NCBI RefSeq assembly: GCF_010093595.1
Contig: NW_022985440.1
Span: 151,215-215,214 of the forward strand
DNA from: Mytilinidion resinicola
Taxonomy: Eukaryota > Ascomycota > Dothideomycetes > Mytilinidiales > Mytilinidiaceae
Direction: 5' to 3'
Length of the DNA: 64,000 nucleotides
Each line of letters starts with the position of its first letter. Positions within the stretch are counted from its first letter, which is position 1. The notes beneath the pieces were generated by a model. The model was given only the letters and a program-made list of their open reading frames with translations, made no database searches and was not told the DNA's origin. Position numbers and translations under genes: made by a program. Below, in pieces: positions 11,859-23,490 of the stretch.

Positions 11859-13780
11859 ATGCCCAGAGCCTCTAGCACAATTATAGTTCTGTTCGCTTCT
11901 CTTAGCGCTCTCTTTATATCCGTCCTTCTTTCTTCTCAAACTTCACTTCTCAAGCGCTTTTTCCTGACCCCCTTCAAGTACGGAACCCTACGAGACACTC
12001 CAGTCACCCGCCAAACTGTGCCAGATCCGACGTCATTTCCGCCAGAGGAAACCCCTGTCGTGACTGACTTCTTCGATACCAATCTATACCAAACTATCAT
12101 TGAGACTCCTGAGACGACCTTCACAGCATACTTGCCTATTCATCCTAGCACTGAGTATTGGCCGCCGTCAGAGCCAGCTGAAACGACCCAGCCCAGCTAC
12201 GAACCGGTGTACCCTCCGGAAACCACTGAGCCAAGCTACGAGCCAACTTATCCTCCAGAGACTACCCCAGCATATGTCCCTGTGCCATTGAAACCGACGA
12301 CAGTAAACTCTATTTCGGTTCCGTCTGAGACGCCAATCGATAGCGATATGGGCTATTCTCATGATGGGTATAAGGCAGTAGCCTACTTTGTCAATTGGGT
12401 GAGTTTCCTTGTTTCGTTCGGATCTAGATCTTCATTTCAAGTTTTGTTCTTCTCAAAAATGAATTACGGCCCATGATTTGAGAGTGTAAAAAGCCACTTG
12501 CTAACTTACTCGTCCCAGGCCATCTACGCCCGCAATCACAACCCCTGGGACATTCCCGCCGAGAAGCTAACCCACGTTCTCTACTCGTTCGCTGACAACC
12601 AGCCCGACGGCACAGTGTACGTCCTCTCCATGATGCCCTGCCTTTCGTCCACCACTAACATCGCTACAGCATTCTAACCGACAGCTGGTCTGACGTAGAA
12701 AAGCATAATCCGGGTGACTCCTGGAACGATACCGGCAACAACATCTACGGTTGTTTGAAGCAGTTCTTCCTCCTCAAGAAGCGTAACCGCAACCTCAAGG
12801 TTCTCCTTTCCATTGGCGGTTGGACGTACGCCCACGAATCCAAGCACTTCGATGCTCCCGCCTCCACAGCCGCCGGACGCCAGAAGTTCGCAGACTCCTG
12901 CGTCCAGCTCATCAAAGACGTAGGATTCGACGGCATCGACGTCGACTGGGAGTACCCGTCATCCCCCGCGCAGGGTGAGCAGTTCGTGCAACTACTCCAA
13001 GCAATCCGCTCCGCTATGGACGCATACGCGGCGACGCTGCCTAGCAATCCAAAGTTCGACCTTACGATCGCCGCGCCGGCTGGGAAGCAAAACTATCAGT
13101 ACCTCCCTCTCCAAGAGATTGCCAACGTAGTCGACTTCATTAACCTCATGGCTTACGACTACTCCGGCTCCTGGGACAGCTGCGCCGGCCATCAGGCCAA
13201 CATCTACCACGATCCCAGTGGCTGCACGCCTTTCTCATCTTCAGCTGCCGTCAGCGATTATATCGCTGGCGGTGTCCCCGCTAGCAAGCTTGTCCTAGGT
13301 ATGCCGCTCTATGGCCGCGCGTTCACGAACACGGATGGCCCGGGAAAGAACTTCAGCGGTGTTGGTGACGGAAGCTGGGAGAATGGAATCTGGGATTATA
13401 AGGTGCTACCCAAGCCCGGCGCGCAGGAGTTCGAGGATGATAACTTCGGTGCGAGCTGGAGCTACGATCCGACTGCTAGGACGATGGTGAGCTATGATAC
13501 CGTCGGCATGGCGGTCAAGAAGGCAGCGTGGATCAAGGACCAAGGGCTCGGCGGCGCGATGTGGTGGGAGACCAGCGGGGATAGGAACGACACGGGGAGC
13601 ATTATCCAGAATGTGAGTGACTACCATAGAGGCCAGCAGAGCGATGGGATACTGACAACTTTGTAGGTCGTGCTAGCGCTAGGCGGGCAGGATGGCAGCA
13701 AGCTGGCGAAGCAGAACAACAATCTCGAGTATCCTGATAGTAAGTACGATAACATTCGGACTGGCTGCCAGGGGCAATGA
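11859..13780 (+). CDS. GH18 chitinase with N-terminal membrane anchor or signal, 564 aa
   Basis: Four exons: 11859-12398, 12519-12616, 12670-13612, 13667-13780; all introns are GT-AG and the spliced frame is exactly 565 codons. Residues 7-26 are hydrophobic (IIVLFASLSALFISVLL), either signal or type II anchor. Next comes a Pro/Thr/Glu-rich stalk with repeated YPPETT units (about 105-150). The GH18 barrel starts near residue 172 (YKAVAYFVNW). The catalytic motif DGIDVDWEYP begins at residue 300, with Glu307 as proton donor and Asp303/Asp305 conserved. Downstream blocks LMAYDYSGSWD and GAMWWETSGD are intact, and the end (YPDSKYDNIRTG) is typical of fungal subgroup A chitinases. Role: hydrolysis of chitin during wall remodelling, probably secreted or wall-tethered. 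Confidence 0.93.
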
Positions 13781-14070
13781 GTGGAGGGTGTGCGGTAAGC
13801 TGGTGGGTGGGGAGGAGTTTGGGTTGCATCAGATCCGTAATCCCAGGGCGATAGGCCTTGGTCATATAGTAATTGCTTGCATACGGTAAATCTTTCAGTA
13901 ATACTATTGTGGTCACTCTGGAGCATATCGATGATGTGAGCTAAGGTGAGGTCTTAGTCACGTGGCAGCTTTATTTCGACCACCTCTAGAGCTCTTTCCT
14001 CTTCACCTCCGGCCAACCTCCGTCATCTTTACATTACATTTCTCCGAAGGTCTTGTGCGTACTCTCCGCC

Positions 14071-15954
14071 ATGGACGCGGTTGTGAGCAGAGACGGCTCA
14101 GCGGTGGTTCTAACCAGCGAATCAGTAAAGATGAAGTAAGTGCATGCACATATTTGCCGCTGTCTGATTTGCTTCAACGTGGTTTCGAAAGACCACACCG
14201 ATTCGATTTGCGCGATCGCTCACCGGTCTGAGGCTTTTCAGATAGCGGTATCCAGCAATCCAAGGCCGCCCGAACGTAAGGGCGAATTGAAGGAGCTCAC
14301 ATCGCTAACGATCAATAGAGCTAATTCAGCCGCTTCGATCAGACTACTCGACCTCACAAACGAAATCCTGCTCGAGATCACATCGCTTCTGCCGGACCGG
14401 CACTTCAGATGCAGCCTCTTCGAAGGCGCGGCAAAGCAGTCCTTCGAGCTGGCAGATCTTCGCAACGCCAGACTCGTTTGTAAGGCGGTTGCTGCCATAG
14501 GGGATCTATGGCTCACTACGAATCTTACTCGTCTATATCTGGACGCCTCACCAAAGTCGCTGCGGACGTTTGAAGCTGTGTGTGGCCACCCTCTGTACAG
14601 CAAAGCAATTCGAGAGATCGTATATATCGGAAGTCGGATTGCGGACAACCTCCGCGACTGGAAGGAGTACTATAAACAGGCCGTTGATTGGTACATGTAT
14701 GAATCGATCAGGGCCGGAGAATTTTACGAAGTAGAAACCTGGCCTTACGACCATGACAAAACGTTGGAACGTTTCTCCCCTTCTCTTACGCCAGAGGTGG
14801 TGCAAGCGATGGAACGCATGCATAAAGTGTATATACAGCGCCTGGATCGTCAAGAGAGTGAGCTTCATTCCAAAGCCGACCTAATAGGCCTAACCAAAGC
14901 GTTTGAGAACATGCCTAATGTCACGTCCCTCGGCTTCATTACCAGCACCGAGACTGGAGCGGTTGGATGGAATATGCCAGAGATTTGGCATGATAACGAT
15001 GGTACCATTGTTGGATATGACACCACTATTTTCCAGCCACATAAGATGAGGAGGATCTGGAGCTGCGAGAGCTTCGGAGAGTGTGACGAATGCGACAAAG
15101 CAGACATGTTTGCTGAAGGAAGCTTTCTTTACCAGCGAGAGAGTTGGCAAGGATTCGACACCCTCATGGAAGCACTTCTTGACAGCAAGAATACCATCAG
15201 TCAACTGAAACTAGGGGACAACGAGACGCGTATCCCAGTCGACTTTTTAAGGCCGTATCCTGCGCAAGTCCATGTCAACACTGGCAGGGTCTTCGCAAAC
15301 CTCAAACAAATCTACATCAGTTTCTCGATGGAGTATCAAGGCTTCGCGGCCAGGACTCTCTTCTCGCCAAACGCCCATCCTCTTGTGACTGTTTTGAGTC
15401 ATTGCCACAACCTCGAATTACTAGAACTGATTGACGATCAGAGAGATTTTGTTCTCTTCCCTGACGGCGGCGATAGCGACACAGTCGGCCTAATCTTGAC
15501 CATACATTTCCCCAGACTCAAAAAACTATTCCTCAAGGAAACAGTTGCAACACCAAGGGCGCTTTTGGCATTCTGCGAGGCACACAGGTCGACTTTGAAA
15601 GCTTTAGGTTTAGACGATGTTTGTCTATTCCGCAGTGGTTACGATTCTGATGGTCGTCGGCGGCGTTTCATCAACAATACCTGGCGGCCATTTCTCACCA
15701 AAATTCCCAGTATCCTAGCTTTGGAGGAAGGTTTGGTGAAGATTGGCAGACGCAGGGAATATCGGGATCTATACGAATGGGAGAAAGAGCTGGGGAAAGA
15801 CTGTAGAGGGGCGAGTCCGACGAGGTGTTCGAAAGATGATTGCTGCATTAGGGCCTTCAATCGTGGCTCTGAATATGACAGCGACATGGGATCCGACGTC
15901 GATAGCGGAACATTCGACTTCTCGGATCAAATCATGACCAGGAATAGGTCATGA
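14071..15954 (+). CDS. F-box protein, 587 aa
   Basis: Two exons, 14071-14135 and 14256-15954. A GTAAGT donor at 14136 and a CAG acceptor at 14255 give a continuous 588-codon frame. Without this splice the long frame opens only with GTG. After a 48-residue leader there is an F-box-like segment (SIRLLDLTNEILLEITSLLP, about 49-68) and the following LRNARLVCKAVAAIG helix. The rest resembles the leucine-rich, repeat-poor C-terminal regions of fungal F-box proteins, which bind substrates for SCF ubiquitin ligases through Skp1. The tail is rich in Asp and Ser. The substrate is unknown. Confidence 0.78.
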
Positions 15955-16687
15955 ATGCTCTAGACGATAACCTGGACTTTCTAAACCACGTTAGTTGGTC
16001 GATCCAGGGGTTGGTAGCACCACTGCTCCTGTCTGACATCCACTGATGAATCCGACGAGGCTCACTCCGACTTTCTTGGCTGGGGTGTTCCTTTACCCCA
16101 CCTACTTCATCTTCAGTCCGGCTTTGCCTTTCATTTGCTTAACACGCCAGCGAGCTTCGCTTAGGCTTCATGATCCTGCCACCAATTCTCCCTCCCTTTA
16201 TCAATTTGCGGCCCTGCTTCTTCCCTTATGTCATCTGCCTCCTGTTCCATAGACTCCAAAAATGAAATTAAACCGAGATCAAACCCCCGCTTCCCACCTC
16301 TGCATTTGAATTAGACGTAAGATCGCTTGGGCCGTAAACCTATACATATAGTGCTAGGACAAAGGTTTCCTTACACCTTTCTGACACCGCTTGCGATGCT
16401 TCATCAACAACTGTCTAAGGGCATCATAATCAGGAAATCCAAGAGAGGCAGTGAGTAAGGGGTATGCGATTACGATTATGGATACAAGACATCTAAAATC
16501 GGTGCCTTGATCCGCAGTTTAGGATGTCGGTAGTGTAGAAGGAGTAAGTTCAACTACCGGGAGCCCAGCTGGGCCACCTCAGATGGTGTCAAGCGTAATA
16601 ACTTAGCGACACTCTCCTGCTCTTGCGCGAGAACTTCCGTTCGCCCTTCTTGAGTACGAACCAGACTTGAGTCAAGACACCCCAGCC
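15955..16687. other. intergenic with possible 108-bp-repeat cores
   Basis: The tail-to-tail spacer between the F-box gene and the decayed hydrolase holds no gene. A reverse-oriented repeat core lies near 16381 (CTGACACCGCTTGCGATGC) and a forward one near 16571 (TGGGCCACCTCAGATGGTG). Confidence 0.45.
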
Positions 16688-17969
16688 TCACAACCCCTTC
16701 TCGTTCAGATAAGAAAAGACCACCTGGAAGTGGCCTGTCGAATTTCTATGCAGCGTCAAACCGTGCCCGGAGTTTGGATGAATCTGCAAGCTGATGTCGG
16801 ACGCCTTTGGCCAGAGTCCTGGACCCAAAGTCGACAGATCGACTACCCCCTTACAGTCGCCCCGGCAAACAGGGAAGTCAAACTCAGCAAGAGCAATCTA
16901 GAAATCAAAATCGGATCAGCCATTTTTTCGGAGATTCAGGGAATTCTGGTTTCGACTTACGAGCAACGGGCCAGAGAAAGCGGGAGCTGGCAGCGGCCAT
17001 ATCATCCCAACAGACAGGAGCTCACCCACCCCCGCTGGCTGCTTGACTTCTTCCGCATAGTCCAGCATATCAGGCTCGAATGCTCCCTTCTTCATGAAGA
17101 TTTGCTGCACGCTGCTGACTGTCCCTTGCACGATGACTCCGCTCGGAAACTCACTGAACCTCTTGTGGTCGCTTTCCGGGGCGTGTTCCCATCCATATGA
17201 ATCCACACCCGTTGCGAGAAATTCTTTGTTGTAAACGAACGCAGTGAGAACTGCCCCATCAATAGTATCGCCATATTTAGAGATCGCTCCAGAGGTTATA
17301 GCGGTCCCGAAGGAGTGGCCGACGAGTACGATTTTATCGAATTTGGGAAGTTGGACATTTTTGCTTGTCAAAGGCGATGGAACGAGTTGCCCAGAGCGAG
17401 CGAGGATAGTAAGCTGGTGGAGTATCTCGACCTCCAGTGGGGCCTGCAAGATTTCGTACGCGTCAGGCTTGTCGGACTGCCCAACACCCAAGCGGTCGTA
17501 AATGAGGATAGAGTATCCTGCTTTCAAAGCGGCGTTGACGTAGGAGTTTGTGTCTGGACGGCGTTCGGAATCCTAGTAGCTGAGGATTCGTTAGGTTACA
17601 TGGCAATGGCCTTTAGCAAGTCTGGAATGCCACTCACCTCTTATCGAAGCCGAAACCGTGGGTCGCAATCTGCAAGATGCTAGCTTTCGCTCCTCCATCT
17701 GGTACGCAAAGCCGTGCACTAATGCTAAAAGTTTGGTGGACAGGACGAGGAGCTGTGATCCGGCTAGTCGCGTTCGGGCCTGACCAAACGACCAGATTCC
17801 GTACCAGGTCAACCGCGTCAACGTTACTGTCAACGCGAGGGATATCGTAGATTGAGTTGTTGGCCTGTACCTCCACTGGTACTTTGAAGCCGATGCACGG
17901 TCTTGGATTGTAAGCAAGAGAAGAGCGAGCGAGAGCAAGGAAAGACGCAATAAGGATAATGAAGATCAT
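16688..17969 (-). pseudogene. secreted alpha/beta-hydrolase with one in-frame TAG
   Basis: Exons 17969-17638, 17579-16961 and 16897-16688 join to exactly 387 codons with GT-AG introns (58 and 63 nt). The only interruption is TAG at 17575-17573, codon 113. Signal peptide: MIFIILIASFLALARSSLA. Motifs intact: HG loop (THGFGFDK), strand YSILIYDRLGVGQS, nucleophile elbow GHSFGT, late acid-containing segment EFDFPVC and base His in NSGHGL. Relatives have Tyr-Trp-Asp at the stop position (DK-YWDSE pattern), so TGG to TAG is the simplest reading: a G-to-A change, CpA to TpA on the other strand, as RIP would make. Everything else is intact, so the loss looks recent, or the base is a sequencing error. 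Substrate unknown. Confidence 0.8.
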
Positions 17970-18901
17970 CTCGACTGCTTTCGAGAGTTGTAAAACGGTG
18001 GGAATGGATGATCGATCTACTGGGAGACTCCGCTTGCGATACTTATATGAGAATGTCTGCTCTATGAAAATTTCAAGATTATAAAGACGCGAACGGCAGG
18101 AGCCGTATTCGTAATTCATCGCAAAAGCCACCTTCAACAATCTAATTTACCTCTCGAAGCTTACGGTAATACTTTTTTGAACTCACTAAAGCTGCTTCTG
18201 TCACTGTTAAGGGGTATAGTAGTTCCTGACCGGGGCCGTATTCGTTCTGACCAGGGGCGTATTCGGCTGCACTAACCTTAACATCAAAGAATGCTAGTAA
18301 TGCTACGACATGATTTTTTCATTGATCAGAACGATCGAGTCCTATTCTCGAAGCTTGGTGAAGAATCTCGCTTTGGGTTATTCTACAGAATTTTCAGGCG
18401 AACCGAGCGTTATCATTCGACTTTCGGAATTAACTCCTCCTAGTATAGCCACAACTTCAGATTCGCTATTAAGTCACAATTTAGTCTGAAACTTTGTCTG
18501 CTTAGGTTCGAAAGCCGAAATAGACGTTGGAAGAGTCGGTTCGAGAAAAGAGAATAGTGCCATCGGTACTTACAGTACAATGCCATGAGTTTGAGAACTT
18601 CATGCATCTACTTAGGGTATCCCGATAAGCATTCAAACCTTCGAATAGGGTGTAAAAACTCGATGCAGTGGAAATTAGGGTACAGTTTGACTGACGGAAG
18701 ACATGCTAGCTGGGGCTCCTTACAGCGGTGTCGAGCGAGCAAGAATGTAGCCCTAGCAGTGAGATGTCCGCATGCCCACACTTATGACCTAGTTCTATAT
18801 GCTGCATTAGCGCTTACCTCTGGGCTACATGAAGCTTTATCTGTCCCCGCTCGGAATCCCGTATTGCTCCAACCTATTCTCTCGATAAATCACTACACAT
18901 C
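17970..18901. other. intergenic between divergent genes
   Basis: Promoter side of both the decayed hydrolase (minus) and the small conserved gene (plus). Contains a short tandem duplication near 18220-18264 (units of about 22 bases ending GTATTCG, with a third partial near 18103). A 115-codon plus frame at 18585 overlaps the next start and shows no family features. Confidence 0.45.
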
Positions 18902-19355
18902 ATGGCACCATGCTTCCTCCTCATCGGCATAGCGTGGGACCAATACGAAACTCTCGTCGGCGCAGACAAGGCGGAAGAGATGATTGCGAGGGTTAAAGTA
19001 GCCTTAGCGCGCGATGAACAGCAATTCAAAGATGTTGGATTGGACTACCAATACCTGGACTACGCGCCTGGGGAGAGTATGCAGCGATTAGAAAAGGTGC
19101 TTGCGGAGAAGGAATGGTCTGGAGTGTGCATGTGAGTAGCCTTGTCAACTCCACTCAATGCGAAGTACACAGCTGATCCGATGCAGAGGGATTGGTATCC
19201 GTGCCAATAGGCAATTCACACCCCTCTTCGAATCCCTCGTTAATACAGTACATGAGAAATCTCCTCATACCAAGCTCCTGTTCAACACACAACCGGACGA
19301 CACGATTGAGGCGGCGAAGAGATGGTTCCCGGAGGCAAATAATGGGAATAAATAG
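18902..19355 (+). CDS. small conserved fungal protein, 132 aa
   Basis: Two exons, 18902-19131 and 19187-19355, with a 55-nt GT-AG intron; the spliced frame is 133 codons. The sequence alternates strands and helices: FLLIGIAWDQYE at the start, a middle helix with ARVKVALARDEQQF, then GVCIGIGIRAN across the splice, and a closing helix TIEAAKRWFP. This looks like a small Rossmann-like alpha/beta fold, and the even splice supports a real gene, but I cannot name the family. No signal peptide. Its 3' end abuts the 108-bp tandem array. Confidence 0.72.
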
Positions 19356-19364
19356 TTCTATTTA

Positions 19365-20455
19365 GGTCGAGAAAAGGGACCTCCTAATTCAGAACATCTC
19401 GATCGTTACATTCAATGCAGCTTATGATGAAAGACCGGGGCCACCTCTTACAGTGTTAAAGAAGTGTAATACAGAGAGGAATAAACGCCTTCTAATCTAG
19501 ACCGTCTCACTCATGACGTCCAATGCAGATTACCTTGACAGACTGGGGCCACCTCTCACAACGTCAAAAAGGGTGATATAGAGGAGAAAAATTTACCTCC
19601 TAATCTAGGCCGTCTCACTCATTACACATAATGCAGATTCGATAACGTATCGGGGGCACCTCTGACAGCGTCAAACAAGTGTGATTTTGAAAGGAGCAAA
19701 TACCTCATGATCTAGACCGGCTCGCTCATGGCATGTCATGCAGAATTAGATGACTTGTTGGGGGCACGTCTTACAGCGTCAAGCACATGTAATCTAGAGA
19801 AGAAAAACAACCTCCCAATCCAGACAGCGTCAACCATGACATTTAGTGTAGATTTCGGTTGCCTGTCGGGGGCACGCCTTATATTATTGATCAAGTGTAC
19901 TGAGGATGGAGAAAACGAGCTCCTAATTTGGGCCGTGTTGATCGTTACATCCAACGCAGATTTCCGAGACATATTGGGGGCACACCTTACATTGCCATCT
20001 ACCTGCAGTTTGATTCAAGCAGGGATCTCTTAATTTAGACTGTCTCAATCATTACATCCATTGCAGATTTCCATGATAGCTTGGGGGCACCTCTCACACC
20101 GTTGACTATTTGATTTTGGTGGGAAAAGAGAGGCTGCCAATTCGAGCCGCTTCATTCATGACATCTAGTGCAGGTCTCTGTGACATAGTAAGGGCACCTC
20201 TTACATCGTTAACCACACTCATTTGATTAGAAGAAATAAACTTCTGATTCAGACCGTTTCATTCATGACATCCAATGCAGATGTATGTGACATACTTGGG
20301 GCACCTCTTACATCGTTCACCACCGCTCAATAGACTAGAAAAGAGGGACTTCCGATTCAGATCGCTTCACTTATGACATCCAATCTAAATTTCCATCACA
20401 TATCTGAGGCACCTTTCACAGCGTCAAGCACACGTCAATCAACAACACCACAACT
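19365..20455 (+). repeat. tandem array of about ten diverged 108-bp repeats (forward)
   Basis: A conserved core, best copy GGGGCACCTCTTACA followed by a CGTTCA/GCGTCAA tail, recurs at about 19437, 19545, 19652, 19760, 19869, 19977, 20083, 20191, 20298 and 20406, with spacings of 106-109 bases. Upstream of each core lies ATGACATCCAATGCAGAT or a variant, and between cores a weaker AG-rich and AATCTAGACCG part. Units differ at many positions, so the array is old. The period is divisible by three and some units stay open in one frame, but no continuous protein results. It is not CRISPR: there are no unique spacers and the host is a eukaryote. Confidence 0.9.
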
Positions 20456-20473
20456 TTCAATTCGAACTATCTC

Positions 20474-23079
20474 TCAATGGTACGCATTATATGCCGACGG
20501 ATACAAGACCAGCCCCAGAATCACCCCACAATCCTTCAGTGCCTGCGGCACCGCAAACTCCCCTCTCTCCCGCCTCGACACCCTCTCCCACTCTCCAAAC
20601 GCCTCCGCCACCTCTCCCAAAACAGCCGCCACCATCTCCACCCCATCCTCCCCACGCCTCCGATCATCACAGATTCGGGATACGATCTCCACGCACGCCA
20701 GACCGAGCTCCACGTACTCGGGTTTTGGGGCCTGCATCGCCGCGCCCAGCCATCCCCGGAAGCGCTTCAGTACCTTCAACTTCGCCTCTCCCTCAGCCCA
20801 ATTCAGGGCGCCGATCTGGCGCACCGCGCGCTCGAGCTCCGAATCAGGGCCGAAACAGGAGCGAAGAGGGTCAAGAGCGGGATCCAGAGGCAAGGCAAGA
20901 CTCTTCTGACGGCGCGTTCGCAGCACCGAGGAATCTCTCGCGTCGGCAGCGAAGCGGGCAAGCGGGACGCCGATCTGGAGGTAGAAGCGGCGCAGCATCT
21001 CGGGCGGGGCGGTTGGCGGGGCGGAGGCGCCGAAGAGCTTTGCGCAGTGCAAATCGGAGAGCACTTCCATTGCGGGCCACGGGGTCGTCAGGGCGTTGAG
21101 GTGCTTCGCTGCGTTGTGGAGGTGTGCAGCGGCGAGGAGGGAGGGGAGAGAATTGGCGATGGTGAGGCCGAACCATTCCATCTGCAGCGTGATCTTGACG
21201 CTTGTCGTTCCGCAGAAGATGGGGTTGTGATTTAGGAGGTGGTGGAGATCGGAGGAGGGTTCTATGCCCTGTACCTCAGCTAAGGCACTCCTGCCAGTGA
21301 CGTCGTCAGGGGAGTAGAGAAGTGAGCGGGAGCCAGATTGGGGCTGCTGGGAAGAGGCAGCTAGGAGGTTACGCTTCATGGTCGGAAGTTCGTCAAGATC
21401 CGCCCAGAGCGTGTACTCTAGGTCCATGAAGTTGTCTCGGTTCTGCGGGCCAAAGAGGGCTCCCATGTTGTCACTTGTGTTGTGAGCGTCCAGGAAAGTC
21501 TGCTTTGCGGTGCTTATATGGCCCAAAAGGTCCATGTGACCTTGGTTACTCTTGGGCGTCAAAGCGGAATGAATGTCTAGGAGGAGGCGGGCAGCAAAGA
21601 CGGTACAGATTGTCAGGTTCATCCCTCCTTTGCGTTGGACAGCGCGTAGCTCCTTTGTGACTTCATCCATTGAAAACCGGCGGTGCTGGATGGCTTTTTC
21701 CGCATCTTCGGGAACAATGTCCCAATACGTCATTAGGTGGACATCCATAAGCATTTGCGTGAGAAATTCGTCTTCTTTTACCCATTGCTTGACTGACGCA
21801 TAGGCCAGTAGTTCCGGAAAGTCGACGTAGTAATCGGTGGCTGATATGACCGGAAAGGGGTAGCATTGGTATAGAGCTGAGAGGCTCTGTGAAATGGCAC
21901 TTTGTTAGCATTTCAAGGGATAAGGTGCAACTTTGATGGACAAAGACTGCTCGCGATACTTACGCCTCGGTACTTCATGATCGTACGTGCTGTGGGCAAG
22001 TATACGAGCTCATCGGCCTTCGAGATCTCCAAGGTGCCCTTGCCGTGGAACTGGGTCGTCGTATCTTCCCCTTTTTTGAGCGGCCTGGTGGTGAAAATAG
22101 CCTTCGTGATTTGCTCGTAGGGGCCAGGCTTTGAGAGCTTCTTCACGTTCTTGTTCGCACGCTTGTCCTTATTCATACCCTCTCCGTCCGAATCATCGCG
22201 CATGACCGTCAAAGACATGAGGTCAATCTTGCCACACTCGTACTTGTGCCACGCTTTGTCGGGATATTGGGCCAAAAGAGCCTTCTCGGAGTTCCGGACT
22301 ATGTCGACCGCGAGATTGGTTGTAATAGCTGCCGTCTGGAGATCTAACTCTTTCTTCTGATACTTCTCCCACGTTTCGCGGATGAACTGGCGAATGAGGT
22401 GCGTATCATTGAAGAAGCAGTGGACGATGAAGTCAAGCCGTGTATCCTCTTCTTCCTCAATTTCGACCACTTTCTCGGTTTCCTTGCTACGCTTCGTAGA
22501 CTTCTTCCCCTCTTCCTCAACATCGTCGTAGTCCGCCTCTGACTCCCACAGAGAATCCTCAAGTTCAAGTACAGCAAAGAGGTTGGGTAAACAGGAGGTG
22601 CTGGGCTCTTCGGGGGCTTTTTCAGACTTACGCTTAGACTTCGGGCTCTTGGAGGAAGTCTTGGGGACGCAAAGAGGCTCAAGGAGGGTCAGAGCTCTCT
22701 TAAGAACCTCCGTGAAGTAGGCGTGGCGTTCGTTTGAATGCCCATTATCAAAGCCAGTCGTTGCGAACCAGGTCGTAAAGCGCGTTCTTGTGTCGATGGC
22801 CCGTCGAAGCTTTCGCAGGATGGCGTGCGGCACCTTGACACCCTCTGGACCAGACTTTGCGATGGCTTCAGCTTGCAGGGCGAGTTCCTCCGTGGTGAAC
22901 GTATATACGGTCGTGGCATCCTTCTTTGCGCGCTTTCGGGCCTTGCCCTTGGGCTTATCGGTCGACTTCGTCCGCAGTTTGACCGTGAACCCGCAACTTT
23001 CTGCAGACTGAACGAGCCAAGAAGCGAACGCGGCGGTGTCCTCCTTGTAGCGTTGGTAACTCCCGGGATGCGCGGACAT
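20474..23079 (-). CDS. DUF6604-domain protein, 842 aa
   Basis: Two exons, 23079-21964 and 21886-20474, separated by a 77-nt GTAAGT-CAG intron; the join gives 843 codons. The N terminus (SYQRYKEDTAAFASWLVQSAE pattern, residues 7-27) is the hallmark of the fungal DUF6604 domain, found in large ascomycete proteins of unknown function. Features: a Lys-rich stretch near residues 42-54, a low-complexity acidic/Lys region about 140-215 (EEEGKK, EIEEEED), then a helical C-terminal half. No signal peptide or membrane span. The last exon ends about 20 bases from the forward 108-bp array, and the promoter side leads to the reverse array, so the gene sits between the two. Confidence 0.82.
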
Positions 23080-23490
23080 GATGACGATGGGCGTTGTGTG
23101 AGCGTGCGCGTCGAGGGAAGTATCTGTCTTGAAAGTTGAAGGAGAGGAAGAGAGGAGTAGCAGCTACGGTGTTTATAAAGAAATGGAGGCGTAAAGGTGG
23201 GAGAGTGAAGGTGGTGAATGTCACGCAGCCGAATTTTCACCACGTGAAGACGCTTTGGCCTTTGGACACACCTCCTCCGAACTTCACCGCTCAGAGACGG
23301 TAGCGGGTAGGGTCGGTTTGAGTCACATGATTGGGGTTTATCGTAGCAGTGTCTTTGGTCATTGGTGAACTATGATGGACCTACTAGGGGGTGGAAAAGG
23401 AGGGCGTATGGGTGGAACAATGCATAAGACCGGCTCCTGGGCGGATATCCGTATGATATCTCCACTAGCCATGCAAAAGGCCATTCGCCT
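23080..23490. promoter_or_regulatory. upstream region of the DUF6604 gene
   Basis: About 400 bases between the DUF6604 start codon and the reverse 108-bp array, so the promoter must lie here. No clear TATA box. CACGTG occurs at 23240, a possible E-box-type site, though one hexamer proves little. Confidence 0.35.

Noticed and set aside
14140..14255. Longer first exon for the 14-kb F-box gene
   Set aside because: The unspliced frame opens with GTG; a GTAAGT-CAG intron with an upstream ATG gives a better model.
8459..16000. Secondary-metabolite or degradative gene cluster
   Set aside because: No backbone synthase, transporter or pathway regulator nearby; only two wall enzymes and an F-box gene.
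19365..20455. CRISPR-like array
   Set aside because: Repeats are contiguous 108-bp diverged units without unique spacers, and the genome is fungal.
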